Source: an uncultured Rhodospirillaceae bacterium (GTDB lineage Bacteria; Pseudomonadota; Alphaproteobacteria; UBA8366). Taken from it: a stretch of DNA of 64,000 nt. Positions 52,472-61,127 of this stretch are shown here, one piece after another (position 1 is the first letter of the stretch; each line of letters begins with the position of its first letter). The notes below the pieces were generated by a model that had not been told where the DNA came from, did not search any database, and saw nothing but the letters and a program-made list of their open reading frames with translations. The translations under genes and the position numbers were made by a program. The DNA lies in contig CAJWLM010000003.1 in assembly GCA_913043025.1 (NCBI GenBank), forward strand, positions 1 to 64,000, in the 5' to 3' direction.

Positions 52472-53149
52472 ATGTGGGCCGTCCTGCCCGCGAAAGACTT
52501 TCGCAATGCCAAAAAGAGACTGTCCCCTGCTTTGACTCCGCAGGAACGTCAATCTCTTTTCGCCGTTATGCTAGAGGATGTTCTAGAGGCCGCCGTCAAC
52601 GCACCTTCTCTGGATGGAGTAATGATAGTAACTCGGGACCCCCAAGCTGCAAGCTTAGCGCGCAAATATAACGTAGAAGTTAACAATGAACCAACTAATG
52701 ATGGGCAAAGTGCAGCGGTAACACGTGCTGCTTACCAATTAAATCAAACAAGAAGAGATGGTATCCTAACGCTGCCCGGCGACACCCCAAATCTACGATC
52801 GAGCGAGATCGAGGCTATAATCGCCAGGCACCCACCAGCTCCAGCTATGAGCATTGTTCCATCCCATGACAAACTTGGCTCAAATTGTATTGCCTTAACC
52901 CCACCAGACCTAATACCTTTCCATTTTGGACATGAGAGCTTTCAACCCCATCTCGATGAAGCAGCAAAACGTCAAATCGAACCAGTAGTCCACCTCGATC
53001 TTCCGGGCATAGGGCTCGACATAGACACACCAGCAGATCTAGTGAGGTTTTTAAAAGAGGGCGGAAAAACACGGACACACCAATACCTTCGGGCAAGCGG
53101 GATTGCCGAAATCTTTCTCTCAAAACAGCATATACCAGGCATTGGATGA
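52472..53149 (+). CDS. cofC: 2-phospho-L-lactate guanylyltransferase
   Basis: The 225-residue product is a nucleotidyltransferase of the CofC/FbiD family: VLPAKDFRNAKKRLSP at the N-terminus binds GTP, and ILTLPGDTPNL carries the metal Asp. It makes the GDP-activated donor used by CofD. Known bacterial versions use phosphoenolpyruvate or 3-phosphoglycerate as well as 2-phospholactate; which one applies here cannot be told by eye. AAGGAGAG lies 6 bases before the ATG. The last 4 bases overlap the cofGH start. Confidence 0.93.
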   Translation: MWAVLPAKDFRNAKKRLSPALTPQERQSLFAVMLEDVLEAAVNAPSLDGVMIVTRDPQAASLARKYNVEVNNEPTNDGQSAAVTRAAYQLNQTRRDGILTLPGDTPNLRSSEIEAIIARHPPAPAMSIVPSHDKLGSNCIALTPPDLIPFHFGHESFQPHLDEAAKRQIEPVVHLDLPGIGLDIDTPADLVRFLKEGGKTRTHQYLRASGIAEIFLSKQHIPGIG

Positions 53150-55518
53150 TGAAATTGCAAGATCTTTTAACAAAAAGTTTAGACGAACTAATGGCGTCTG
53201 CAAGCGCCAAACGCGATGAACAGTATGGAAATATAATTAGCTATTCACGCAAAGTTTTTATTCCCCTCACAACCCTTTGCCGTGACGTTTGTCATTACTG
53301 CACTTTCGCAAAACCTCCTCAGAAAGGGTGCCGAGCCTATCTAGATTCTCACGAGGTTTTGGCTATTGCCGAAGCCGGAAAAGACTCTGGCTGTAAAGAG
53401 GCCTTATTTACTCTCGGTGACAAACCAGAGGCTCGCTACCGTACTGCGCGAGAAGAACTATCTCTACTCGGTCATGAAACTACATTGTCATATTTATCGG
53501 AAATGGCAGCACTTGTATTTGAAAAGACTGGCCTGTTACCACATCTCAATCCGGGAGTTATGTCCAAAAAGGAAGTTTCCGATTTACGAGAGGTTTCAGT
53601 ATCGCAAGGTATAATGCTCGAAAGCACATCTAAGCGCCTTTGCCAAAAGGGCGGGCCTCACTATGGCTCACCCGACAAGGAACCTTCAGCGCGGTTAATG
53701 ACGATTGATGTGGCCGGCGCGCTATCCGTTCCCTTTACATCTGGTCTTCTAATCGGAATAGGGGAGACTAAAGCGGAGCGGATAGAAACATTGGTTGCAC
53801 TTCGTGATGCCCATACAAAACACAGTCATATTCAAGAAGTAATTATTCAAAACTTCCGCGCTAAACCCAATACAAAGATGGCGCAAGCTCAAAACCCTGG
53901 ACTAGAAGAGTTACTTTGGACTATTGCAGTTGCCCGCTTAATTTTACCCTCCTCAATCAACATACAGGTTCCACCCAATTTGAATGACGGAGTACTACCT
54001 CAACTGATCGCAGCTGGTATAAATGATTGGGGAGGTGTTTCACCTGTAACGCCAGATCACGTCAACCCAGAGGCTCCTTGGCCACACCTAGATAAATTAG
54101 CAAGTGAAACTGCTCATGACGGAAAGCAATTGACTGAACGACTTGCTGTCTATCCCCACTATGCTCAAAATATCGATGCTTGGGCGGCCCCTACCATCGC
54201 GTCTGCAGTGAGACAAAAAAGTGATAGTGAGGGATATGCCCGGTGTGAGGATTGGACCCCGGGCTCAGACATCCCTGTGCCTATTTTGAAGAAAAAAGGG
54301 CCTTGCGACCATGCACTACTTCAAACCCTAAAGAAAGCTCAGGCTGGTCATCGCCTTTGCGAGCAAGAGATAGCGCATTTATTCTCGGCACGTGGTGGCA
54401 ATTTTAGGAAAGTTTGCGAGACTGCCGATGATATTCGACGTGAGACAGTCGGTAACGATATTACTTATGTAGTTAATCGCAACATAAACTATACAAATGT
54501 TTGCTCCTATCGTTGCCAATTCTGTGCGTTCTCCAAAGGTAAGCTCAGCGAGAATCTCCGCGGTCGACCGTATGTTCTTGATCTTGATGAGGTGGCTCGG
54601 AGGGCAAAAGAAGCGTGGGAAAGAGGCGCGACAGAGATTTGTATGCAGGGTGGTATTCATCCACAATATACCGGCGACACATATGTAGAGCTCGTCAAAA
54701 CCGTGCGTACAGCGGCACCAGGCCTTCACATTCATGCTTTCACTCCGCTTGAGATAAGGCAGGGCGCCAGAACACTCGGTCTTTCCATACGTAATTTTCT
54801 CATCAAACTACAGGCAGCGGGACTTGGGACCTTGCCTGGAACCGCAGCAGAGATTCTCGACGATGACGTGCGTGCAGTCATCTGTCCAGACAAGCTATCC
54901 TCCTCCGAGTGGCTTGACGTAATGAAAATGGCTCATGAGCTTGGGTTAAAGACCACCGCCACAATTATGTTTGGGCATGTTGACAAGCCACTTCATTGGG
55001 CGCGTCACCTGAGAAAAATCCGAGACCTTCAAGAATTAACTAACGGATTTACAGAGTTAGTCCCTCTTCCCTTTGTACCTATGGAAGCACCAATCTATTT
55101 AAAAGGCCAGGCCCGATTCGGACCCACTTATCGCGAATCTATTTTAATGCACGCCGTGTCACGAATTGTCTTGCACCCGGTCATTTCCAATATTCAAGCC
55201 TCTTGGGTTAAGATGGGAATTGATGGCATGAAAGATTGTTTAGAATCGGGCGCCAACGATGCCGGCGGCACACTTATGAACGAAACTATCACACGAGCTG
55301 CTGGCGCCCAGCATGGACAGGAAATGCCAACATCTCAGATGGTAGATATTATTATAGGATTGGGACGGAGTGCTAGACAACGAACAACGCTTTACGAGAC
55401 AGCCGATGCGAAAAGAGTTGCTGCAGCCAAATATGCCAAACCGCTAACGACGGTAGTTAACACCCCGGCCGCAAATTATTCCCGCCAAAGTTCAACAGCT
55501 TTAACAGCGGCGGAGTAA
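53146..55518 (+). CDS. fbiC: Fused 7,8-didemethyl-8-hydroxy-5-deazariboflavin (Fo) synthase
   Basis: The 790-residue product joins CofG (about 1-345) and CofH (about 400-775), the FbiC arrangement found in bacteria. Each half is a radical-SAM domain: the first cluster motif is CRDVCHYC (Cys45, Cys49, Cys52), the second CSYRCQFC (Cys453, Cys457, Cys460). It makes the deazaflavin Fo from tyrosine and 5-amino-6-ribitylaminouracil. The start ATG overlaps cofC; a second ATG follows at once. It is the last gene of the rightward run and its stop is one base from the stop of the convergent LLM gene. The linker (about 345-400) is poorly conserved. Confidence 0.96.
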   Translation: MMKLQDLLTKSLDELMASASAKRDEQYGNIISYSRKVFIPLTTLCRDVCHYCTFAKPPQKGCRAYLDSHEVLAIAEAGKDSGCKEALFTLGDKPEARYRTAREELSLLGHETTLSYLSEMAALVFEKTGLLPHLNPGVMSKKEVSDLREVSVSQGIMLESTSKRLCQKGGPHYGSPDKEPSARLMTIDVAGALSVPFTSGLLIGIGETKAERIETLVALRDAHTKHSHIQEVIIQNFRAKPNTKMAQAQNPGLEELLWTIAVARLILPSSINIQVPPNLNDGVLPQLIAAGINDWGGVSPVTPDHVNPEAPWPHLDKLASETAHDGKQLTERLAVYPHYAQNIDAWAAPTIASAVRQKSDSEGYARCEDWTPGSDIPVPILKKKGPCDHALLQTLKKAQAGHRLCEQEIAHLFSARGGNFRKVCETADDIRRETVGNDITYVVNRNINYTNVCSYRCQFCAFSKGKLSENLRGRPYVLDLDEVARRAKEAWERGATEICMQGGIHPQYTGDTYVELVKTVRTAAPGLHIHAFTPLEIRQGARTLGLSIRNFLIKLQAAGLGTLPGTAAEILDDDVRAVICPDKLSSSEWLDVMKMAHELGLKTTATIMFGHVDKPLHWARHLRKIRDLQELTNGFTELVPLPFVPMEAPIYLKGQARFGPTYRESILMHAVSRIVLHPVISNIQASWVKMGIDGMKDCLESGANDAGGTLMNETITRAAGAQHGQEMPTSQMVDIIIGLGRSARQRTTLYETADAKRVAAAKYAKPLTTVVNTPAANYSRQSSTALTAAE

Positions 55519-55519
55519 C

Positions 55520-56536
55520 TTATGCACCAGCCACTTTTGGCATAACCTGCTCTGCAAAAAGATGCATTGATTCTAACATCTGATTTTGGGGCATGCCCAC
55601 ACCTTGCATTCCCAAAACCATATGAGTTACGCCAAGCCGTTTCTCATAACTAATGATCTGTTCTGCAACTTCATCTGGTGAACCGAATAAAAAACGGTCT
55701 TTGGTTAACTCATCAAAATCAAGGTCTAAATTATCATCGCCCTTGGGCATTGCTTTATCTTGCCCCCATTGATGGTATACTTTGTACTTTTCTTCGAGAT
55801 ATGGGCGCGCAATTTCCTTTGCTTTATCGCGGGTCTCAGCAACAAAAATTTCACGCATCATCGGAAGCTCGTCAGGAAAGGGTTTCCCAAATTCATCCAA
55901 TGCTCTCTTGTATATCTCGAGCTGCCGTTCAATTGTATCCATCCGTTGATGCGGGTTTATGAACCAGGTATCAACGATCTCTGCAGCACGTCGTACCGCA
56001 GCATCTGCATTGGCCCCCATCCACAAGGGAGGATGGGGCTTTTGCATTGGTTTCAGAGACAATGTGGTGTCAGAAAGCTCAAAGTGAGAGCCCTTCATAT
56101 TGACATGGTCTTCAGTCCACAATTTTTTAATAGCCTCTAAATTTTCAATTAGCCGCGGCACGCGTTCCTTAGTTGTTGTTCCAAAGCCTCGAAATTCAAC
56201 CTCACGGTATCCTAGACCACAGCCAAAAACTAGTCTGCCGCCTGACATTACATCCATTGATGAGAGTTGCTCTGCTATATCCAATGGCTTGTGTAAAGAT
56301 AGAAGAATAATACCCGTAATTAAACGCATACGTTTTGTCTCGGCCATGGCGCGCGACAAGAAGGGTATCAACTGAAACTGTTGCAAAGGATAACCAGCAT
56401 AATGCATGCCCGATATTAAATCATCAAAACCAAGCTGCTCGGCCATCCGAACCTGTTCCATAAGTTCCTCGAACCGGGCATTCATATTAGATTCTTTCGC
56501 ACGGTACTGACCGCGGATAAATAGGCCGTACTTCAT
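55520..56536 (-). CDS. LLM-class oxidoreductase, array member 5 (distal)
   Basis: The 338-residue product is a luciferase-like (beta/alpha)8-barrel enzyme. It has LISGMHYAGYPLQQF early, SGGRLVFGCGLGYREVEF in the middle and PPLWMGANADAAVRRAA. It is the most divergent array member in the loop after GYREVEF: TTKERVPR instead of KEIVRR or KGTGVxRF. AGGAG precedes the ATG. LLM enzymes use FMN or F420; beside a full F420 operon, F420 is a reasonable guess, but cofactor residues do not settle it. It is transcribed toward, and ends one base from, the cofGH stop. Confidence 0.87.
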   Translation of the reverse strand: MKYGLFIRGQYRAKESNMNARFEELMEQVRMAEQLGFDDLISGMHYAGYPLQQFQLIPFLSRAMAETKRMRLITGIILLSLHKPLDIAEQLSSMDVMSGGRLVFGCGLGYREVEFRGFGTTTKERVPRLIENLEAIKKLWTEDHVNMKGSHFELSDTTLSLKPMQKPHPPLWMGANADAAVRRAAEIVDTWFINPHQRMDTIERQLEIYKRALDEFGKPFPDELPMMREIFVAETRDKAKEIARPYLEEKYKVYHQWGQDKAMPKGDDNLDLDFDELTKDRFLFGSPDEVAEQIISYEKRLGVTHMVLGMQGVGMPQNQMLESMHLFAEQVMPKVAGA

Positions 56537-56545
56537 TTTTTTCTC

Positions 56546-57568
56546 CTAAAGTCCTTGCCTCACTTTTGGCATTACATCTTTGGCAAACATCTCGATATTT
56601 TCCATGACCATACTGTGTGGCATGCCAGGCCATTGGCATGATGTTATAAAATTGTTGGTCCCAAGCAACCTACAATAATCTATTATTTCTTCTACAACTT
56701 CATCCGCATTTCCAAAGATGAAACGATTCTGCAATAAGTCGTCAAATGCTAGCCCGAGGGTATCACCTTGGGGCATCGGCTCGGACTGACCCCATGCATG
56801 ATAGGTTGAATATTTAAGGCCCAAATAAGGCCTAACCGCTTCGATAGCAGCCTCGCGAGAGTCTGCTATATACACCTCACGCCTTAATGGCCATTCAGTC
56901 GGAAATGGTTTTTTATATTTTTCTAAACAACGCTTGTAAAATTCGACCTGTCTGTACAATGTATCTTTACGATGATGCGCGCTAATATACCAAGCATCAC
57001 CAATCCTTGCTGCCCGATCTACTGCTACATCAGCATTTGCGCCAATCCAAATTGGGGGATGGGGCTTTTGCACACATGGCATGGAGACTGAGGCATTATC
57101 GAGTTCAAAGTAGTCGCCCTTCATATTTACTCTGTCCTCAGTCCACAAACGTCGAATAGCTTTCAGATTTTGTTCGAACCTCTTAACACCTGTGCCTTTC
57201 TTTATGTTGAAAGCCTTATACTCCACATCACGATAACCGAGCGCAGCACCAAAGACGAGCTTCCCGCCTGACATTACATCCATGGTCGCAAAATACTCTG
57301 CTATCTCAAGTGGCTTATGAAGTGCCAGCAATACAATTCCCGCAATCAACCGCATATCGGGAGCGTCAGCCATCAACCTGCAGAGCAGTGGTAACTGCTG
57401 AAATTCATAAAACGGGTCACTAGAATAATGATTACCCTTTGCAAACGAATCATAGCCTAGGGCATTTAAAAGCTGCACCTGCTGGAGAAGTTCCTCAAAA
57501 CGAGTAGGCATATCTTCGGTTCGAGTATACTGGCACCGCGTCATGTAGCCAAACTCGATCTTTCCCAT
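56546..57568 (-). CDS. LLM-class oxidoreductase, array member 4
   Basis: The 340-residue product has the same luciferase-like layout: FAKGNHYSSDPFYEF, SGGKLVFGAALGYRDVEYKA, and PPIWIGANADVAVDRAAR. Its KKGTGVKRFEQN loop groups it with member 3. It differs from the others in QCPWPGMPH-type ends (SCQWPGMPHS), which resembles member 1. AGGGG precedes the ATG and 9 bases separate it from member 5. The substrate is unknown. Confidence 0.87.
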   Translation of the reverse strand: MGKIEFGYMTRCQYTRTEDMPTRFEELLQQVQLLNALGYDSFAKGNHYSSDPFYEFQQLPLLCRLMADAPDMRLIAGIVLLALHKPLEIAEYFATMDVMSGGKLVFGAALGYRDVEYKAFNIKKGTGVKRFEQNLKAIRRLWTEDRVNMKGDYFELDNASVSMPCVQKPHPPIWIGANADVAVDRAARIGDAWYISAHHRKDTLYRQVEFYKRCLEKYKKPFPTEWPLRREVYIADSREAAIEAVRPYLGLKYSTYHAWGQSEPMPQGDTLGLAFDDLLQNRFIFGNADEVVEEIIDYCRLLGTNNFITSCQWPGMPHSMVMENIEMFAKDVMPKVRQGL

Positions 57569-57579
57569 CTTTAATACCC

Positions 57580-58599
57580 CTAAGCCGCGCGAACTTTGGG
57601 CATTACCTCCTCGGCAACGAGTGAGAGTGTGTCAAGTACCTGACCCTGCGGCATGCCTACCCCTTGCACACTCATAATAATATGGTTGACCCCGAGTTCT
57701 CTGTTGTATCTTACGTACTCTTCCGCAACTTCATCTGGGTCACCAACTATAAACCTGTCTCTAGCAAGCTCTGCGTATTCCTGTGTTATGTCACGATCCT
57801 CTGCTGGCATCGCCTTATCCTGGCCCCACGTTTTATATGCATCGTACATTCCCTTGATGTAAGGCGCAGCCAGTTCTACTGCCTCATCATGCGTGGGAGC
57901 ACAAAATACCTCTCGACGTATTGGAAGCTCTTGCGGAAAAGGTTTGTTATATTTTTCCAATTCTTCTCTATAAAGATCCATTTGACGGAGTAATGTTTCT
58001 ACTTTTTGATGCGGGTTTAGATACCAACAATCACCAAGCCGGGCCGCACGTCGAATTGCTACATCGGCGTTCGCCCCAATCCAGATGGGCGGATGTGGGT
58101 CCTGCTGCAAAGGCACTGAAATTCGTGCCTCGTCGAGCTCAAAGTTAGTGCCCTTCATAGAAACTTTTTCATCTGTCCAAAGCCTGCGTACCGCCTCAAG
58201 GTTTTCCTCAAATCGGGTCACGCCAGTACCCTTTTCTACGCCAAACGCCTTATATTCGACCTCGCGATATCCCAGTGCGCAACCAAAAATCATGCGCCCT
58301 CCACTCATAAGATCCATAGTTGCGAAATAATCTGCCACTTCCATGGGATTATGTAGGGCTAACAGTACAATACCGGCGTTCAGGCGTACGTTCGGCGCCT
58401 CTGACATAATTCGGCAAAGAAAAGGTATCTGTGTCATTTCCTGGTGGGGATAGGTTGAAAAGTGCGAGCCCTTGGTAATACAGTCATAACCCAATTTATC
58501 GATCAAACGAGCTTGCTCCATCAGCTCATTGAATCGCACTTTCATGTCGTCATCCCAGTCAAAAAGGCCGCGCAACATGACACCAAATTGCATATCCAT
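57580..58599 (-). CDS. LLM-class oxidoreductase, array member 3
   Basis: The 339-residue product keeps the family blocks: ITKGSHFSTYPHQEM, SGGRMIFGCALGYREVEYKA, and PPIWIGANADVAIRRAARLG. The EKGTGVTRFEEN loop pairs it with member 4. GGAG precedes the ATG. It is 11 bases upstream of member 4 and 14 bases downstream of member 2, so it is part of one transcript. It has no signal peptide and is cytoplasmic. Confidence 0.87.
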   Translation of the reverse strand: MDMQFGVMLRGLFDWDDDMKVRFNELMEQARLIDKLGYDCITKGSHFSTYPHQEMTQIPFLCRIMSEAPNVRLNAGIVLLALHNPMEVADYFATMDLMSGGRMIFGCALGYREVEYKAFGVEKGTGVTRFEENLEAVRRLWTDEKVSMKGTNFELDEARISVPLQQDPHPPIWIGANADVAIRRAARLGDCWYLNPHQKVETLLRQMDLYREELEKYNKPFPQELPIRREVFCAPTHDEAVELAAPYIKGMYDAYKTWGQDKAMPAEDRDITQEYAELARDRFIVGDPDEVAEEYVRYNRELGVNHIIMSVQGVGMPQGQVLDTLSLVAEEVMPKVRAA

Positions 58600-58613
58600 T
58601 TAATATCTCCAGT

Positions 58614-59636
58614 TCATGCGTTTTTCAGGTTGGGCAAAACTTCTTCGCCTAACATATAAAGGGCCTCCAATACCTGGCTCTGGGGCATGCCAGCACCCTG
58701 CACACTTGCAATAATATGATTGACCCCCAAAGTCTCATGCAAGTCTAGCAACTGTTCGCAAACTTCTGCAGGCGACCCAAGTACGAAACGATCATCTAAT
58801 AATTCTTCCCAATCCAGATCCAGATTATTATCACCTTCAGGCATAACCGTATCCTGCCCCCATGAATGATAAACCTTGTATTTTAATCCAATGGCTGGCT
58901 TAGCTAATTCAATAGCTTTTTCACGCGTCTCAGCCACAAATACCTCCTTACGCATCGGAAATTCTTTTGGAAAGGGTCTATCTGCCGCGTCTAAAGCACG
59001 CTTATAAACTTCAAGTTGACGATATAGTGTTTCATTACGGCTGTGGGGGTTTACATACCAACAATCACCAATTTGTGCTGCACGTTCAATTGCCGGGTCG
59101 GCGTTAGCACCAATCCAGATGGGAGGACGCGGCTTTTGGAGTGGCTTAATTGAGCAAGATGCTTCATCAAGTTCGAAAAAGCTTCCTTTCATGGTCACCT
59201 TGTCCTCCGTCCAAAGTCTTTTGATCGCCTCAATATTTTCAGTAAACCGTCGAACAATTTCCTTTTTTTGTACGCCGAACGCTTTAAGTTCGACCTCGCG
59301 GTAACCAAGCGCAGCACCAAAAATAATTCTCCCGCCAGATAACACATCCATGGTCGCTACCAACTCAGCGTAGTCTAGCGGTTTATGTAAGGCTAATAAT
59401 ACTATCCCCATATTAAGGCGCATTTTTTTCGTTTCTGCCATAACTCGAGACAGATAAGGGACCATCTGAATATCTTGGAGTGGCCAGCTAGAATAGTGCA
59501 TACCCTTCGTGATGCACGAGAAACCTAGTTTATCCGCTAGGCGTATTTGTTCGAACATTTCCTCGAACCGGAGTTGCATATCATCCCCTTGTGGAAACTG
59601 TCCGCGTGTCATCAGACCTAATTGAATATCAGCCAT
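58614..59636 (-). CDS. LLM-class oxidoreductase, array member 2
   Basis: The 340-residue product has ITKGMHYSSWPLQDI, SGGRIIFGAALGYREVELKA, QKKEIVRRFTEN and PPIWIGANADPAIERAAQ. The KEIVRR loop and ANADPAIERAA pair it with member 1. Its ribosome site is weak (GGATGA). LLM barrels of about 340 residues include alkanal, sulfonate and F420-dependent enzymes; nothing here fixes the substrate. Confidence 0.87.
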   Translation of the reverse strand: MADIQLGLMTRGQFPQGDDMQLRFEEMFEQIRLADKLGFSCITKGMHYSSWPLQDIQMVPYLSRVMAETKKMRLNMGIVLLALHKPLDYAELVATMDVLSGGRIIFGAALGYREVELKAFGVQKKEIVRRFTENIEAIKRLWTEDKVTMKGSFFELDEASCSIKPLQKPRPPIWIGANADPAIERAAQIGDCWYVNPHSRNETLYRQLEVYKRALDAADRPFPKEFPMRKEVFVAETREKAIELAKPAIGLKYKVYHSWGQDTVMPEGDNNLDLDWEELLDDRFVLGSPAEVCEQLLDLHETLGVNHIIASVQGAGMPQSQVLEALYMLGEEVLPNLKNA

Positions 59637-59675
59637 TATTCATCCGTATAAAAGTTAAGCAGCGTGAAGAGTGCT

Positions 59676-60701
59676 TCACATGCCCTCGCGCACTTTTGGG
59701 AAAACCTCTTCCGCTAATAACTGAATTGTTTCCATCGCCAAGGATTGCGGCATGCCAGGCCATTGAACACTAAAAACATGGTGGTTTATTCCAGTTTCGT
59801 GGCTGTATTTTATAATTTGTTCTGCCACTTCATCTGGTCCCCCAAGAAAAAAACGATCCTTGATCAAGTCATCAAAATCAACATCGAAATTATTATCTCC
59901 TTCCGGCATAACTTTGTCCTGACCCCATGCATGATAAACTTCGTATTTTTTAGCAAGGTAGGGCTTGCATAGCCTAATAGCTTCCTCTCGCGAGGCTGCC
60001 ACAAAACATTCCCGCCGACCGGGAAATTCCGTGGGAAACGGCTTATCTAACTTTTCTAATGCCCTCTTATAAACATCGATCTGATTGCGAATTGTATCAA
60101 CACGATTGTGCGGGTTGACATACCAACAATCCCCTATCCGCGCCGCTCTCTCGATAGCAGGATCAGCATTGGCGCCAATCCAAACTGGGGGATGCGGCCG
60201 CTGAATAGGTTTGACTGAGCAGGAAGCATCAAGCAATTCAAAAAATGTTCCATCCATAGAAACTGAGTCTTCCGTCCAAAGTCGCTTAATGGCATCCACA
60301 TTCTCTGTCAATCGCCGAACTATCTCCTTACGTTTTACTCCGAAAGCAGCAAGCTCAACTTCCCGGTAACCCAGAGCTGCGCCAAAAATAACGCGCCCAT
60401 TTGTCATGACATCTAGTGATGCAAGTTGTTCTGCAATTTCCAGCGGCTTATGTAGGGCAAGAAGTATGATGCCAAAGTTATGACGCAGGTTTTTTGTTTC
60501 CGCTGCCATACGTGAATGGAACACCATCTGATTGAAAACCTGCATGGGTGATGACGAGTAATGCATGCCCTTCGTCAATGAGGCGAAACCCAGCTTATCG
60601 ATCAGACGTACTTGCTCCACCATTTCATCAAACCGTTTCCTCATGTCCTCTTCTTGAGGAAACTGCCCTCTGATCATTAACCCAAATTGCATATCTGACA
60701 T
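59676..60701 (-). CDS. LLM-class oxidoreductase, array member 1 (promoter-proximal)
   Basis: The 341-residue product opens the LLM array. It has LTKGMHYSSSPMQVF, TNGRVIFGAALGYREVELAA, KRKEIVRRLTEN and PPVWIGANADPAIERAAR, close to member 2. AGAAGGG precedes the ATG, 3 bases after the stop of the DUF962 gene, so translation is coupled. Its C-terminal SVQWPGMPQSLAM differs from member 2's SVQGAGMPQS, a region near the active-site mouth in LLM folds, suggesting different substrate choice. Confidence 0.87.
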   Translation of the reverse strand: MSDMQFGLMIRGQFPQEEDMRKRFDEMVEQVRLIDKLGFASLTKGMHYSSSPMQVFNQMVFHSRMAAETKNLRHNFGIILLALHKPLEIAEQLASLDVMTNGRVIFGAALGYREVELAAFGVKRKEIVRRLTENVDAIKRLWTEDSVSMDGTFFELLDASCSVKPIQRPHPPVWIGANADPAIERAARIGDCWYVNPHNRVDTIRNQIDVYKRALEKLDKPFPTEFPGRRECFVAASREEAIRLCKPYLAKKYEVYHAWGQDKVMPEGDNNFDVDFDDLIKDRFFLGGPDEVAEQIIKYSHETGINHHVFSVQWPGMPQSLAMETIQLLAEEVFPKVREGM

Positions 60702-60704
60702 AGT

Positions 60705-61040
60705 CTACCCTTCTTTGATACCGTGCTTGACAAGTTCCGCTTGAAGCTTGCCGCTTGCGGCGAGAACAAACATTTTAAGATCTGATAACGCTGCCCACAC
60801 AGCGTGTGAGCCAACCAATGCTTTATTACCTTCAATTAATGGATGGCTCGCAACCGCAATACTGTAGCCTAAAAAGATTCCCAACGGTACTAGCCACCAA
60901 ACTCCAAACACTATGGCCCCCAAAGCGCAACCTATTCCCACGACAGTTGCAACGTAGTGACAAAACCTTGTTGCTGGTTTTTGATGCGCCCGCAAATAAA
61001 TTGGCCAAAATTCATTAAATGATTTGTATTCTTGGGACAT
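60705..61040 (-). CDS. DUF962/Mpo1-like membrane protein
   Basis: The 111-residue product fits the Mpo1/DUF962 family: YKSFNEFWPIYLRAHQKPATR at the N-terminus, quoted in part, FCHYVATVVG in the first helix and ASHPLIEGNKA near the C-terminal side, with about 3 membrane segments. His residues HQK, FCHY and SHP are the conserved metal-binding set of Mpo1, an iron-dependent dioxygenase of 2-hydroxy fatty acids in yeast. I use ATG 61040 with GAAGG upstream, not 61061. It is coupled to LLM member 1. Confidence 0.83.
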   Translation of the reverse strand: MSQEYKSFNEFWPIYLRAHQKPATRFCHYVATVVGIGCALGAIVFGVWWLVPLGIFLGYSIAVASHPLIEGNKALVGSHAVWAALSDLKMFVLAASGKLQAELVKHGIKEG

Positions 61041-61127
61041 AATCGGCCTTCGTGGAAACAAAAAACTAATCGCGCCTAAACCTGTGGATTGTTCACACTA
61101 AAGCATGGAATGCAACATCGCAAAATA

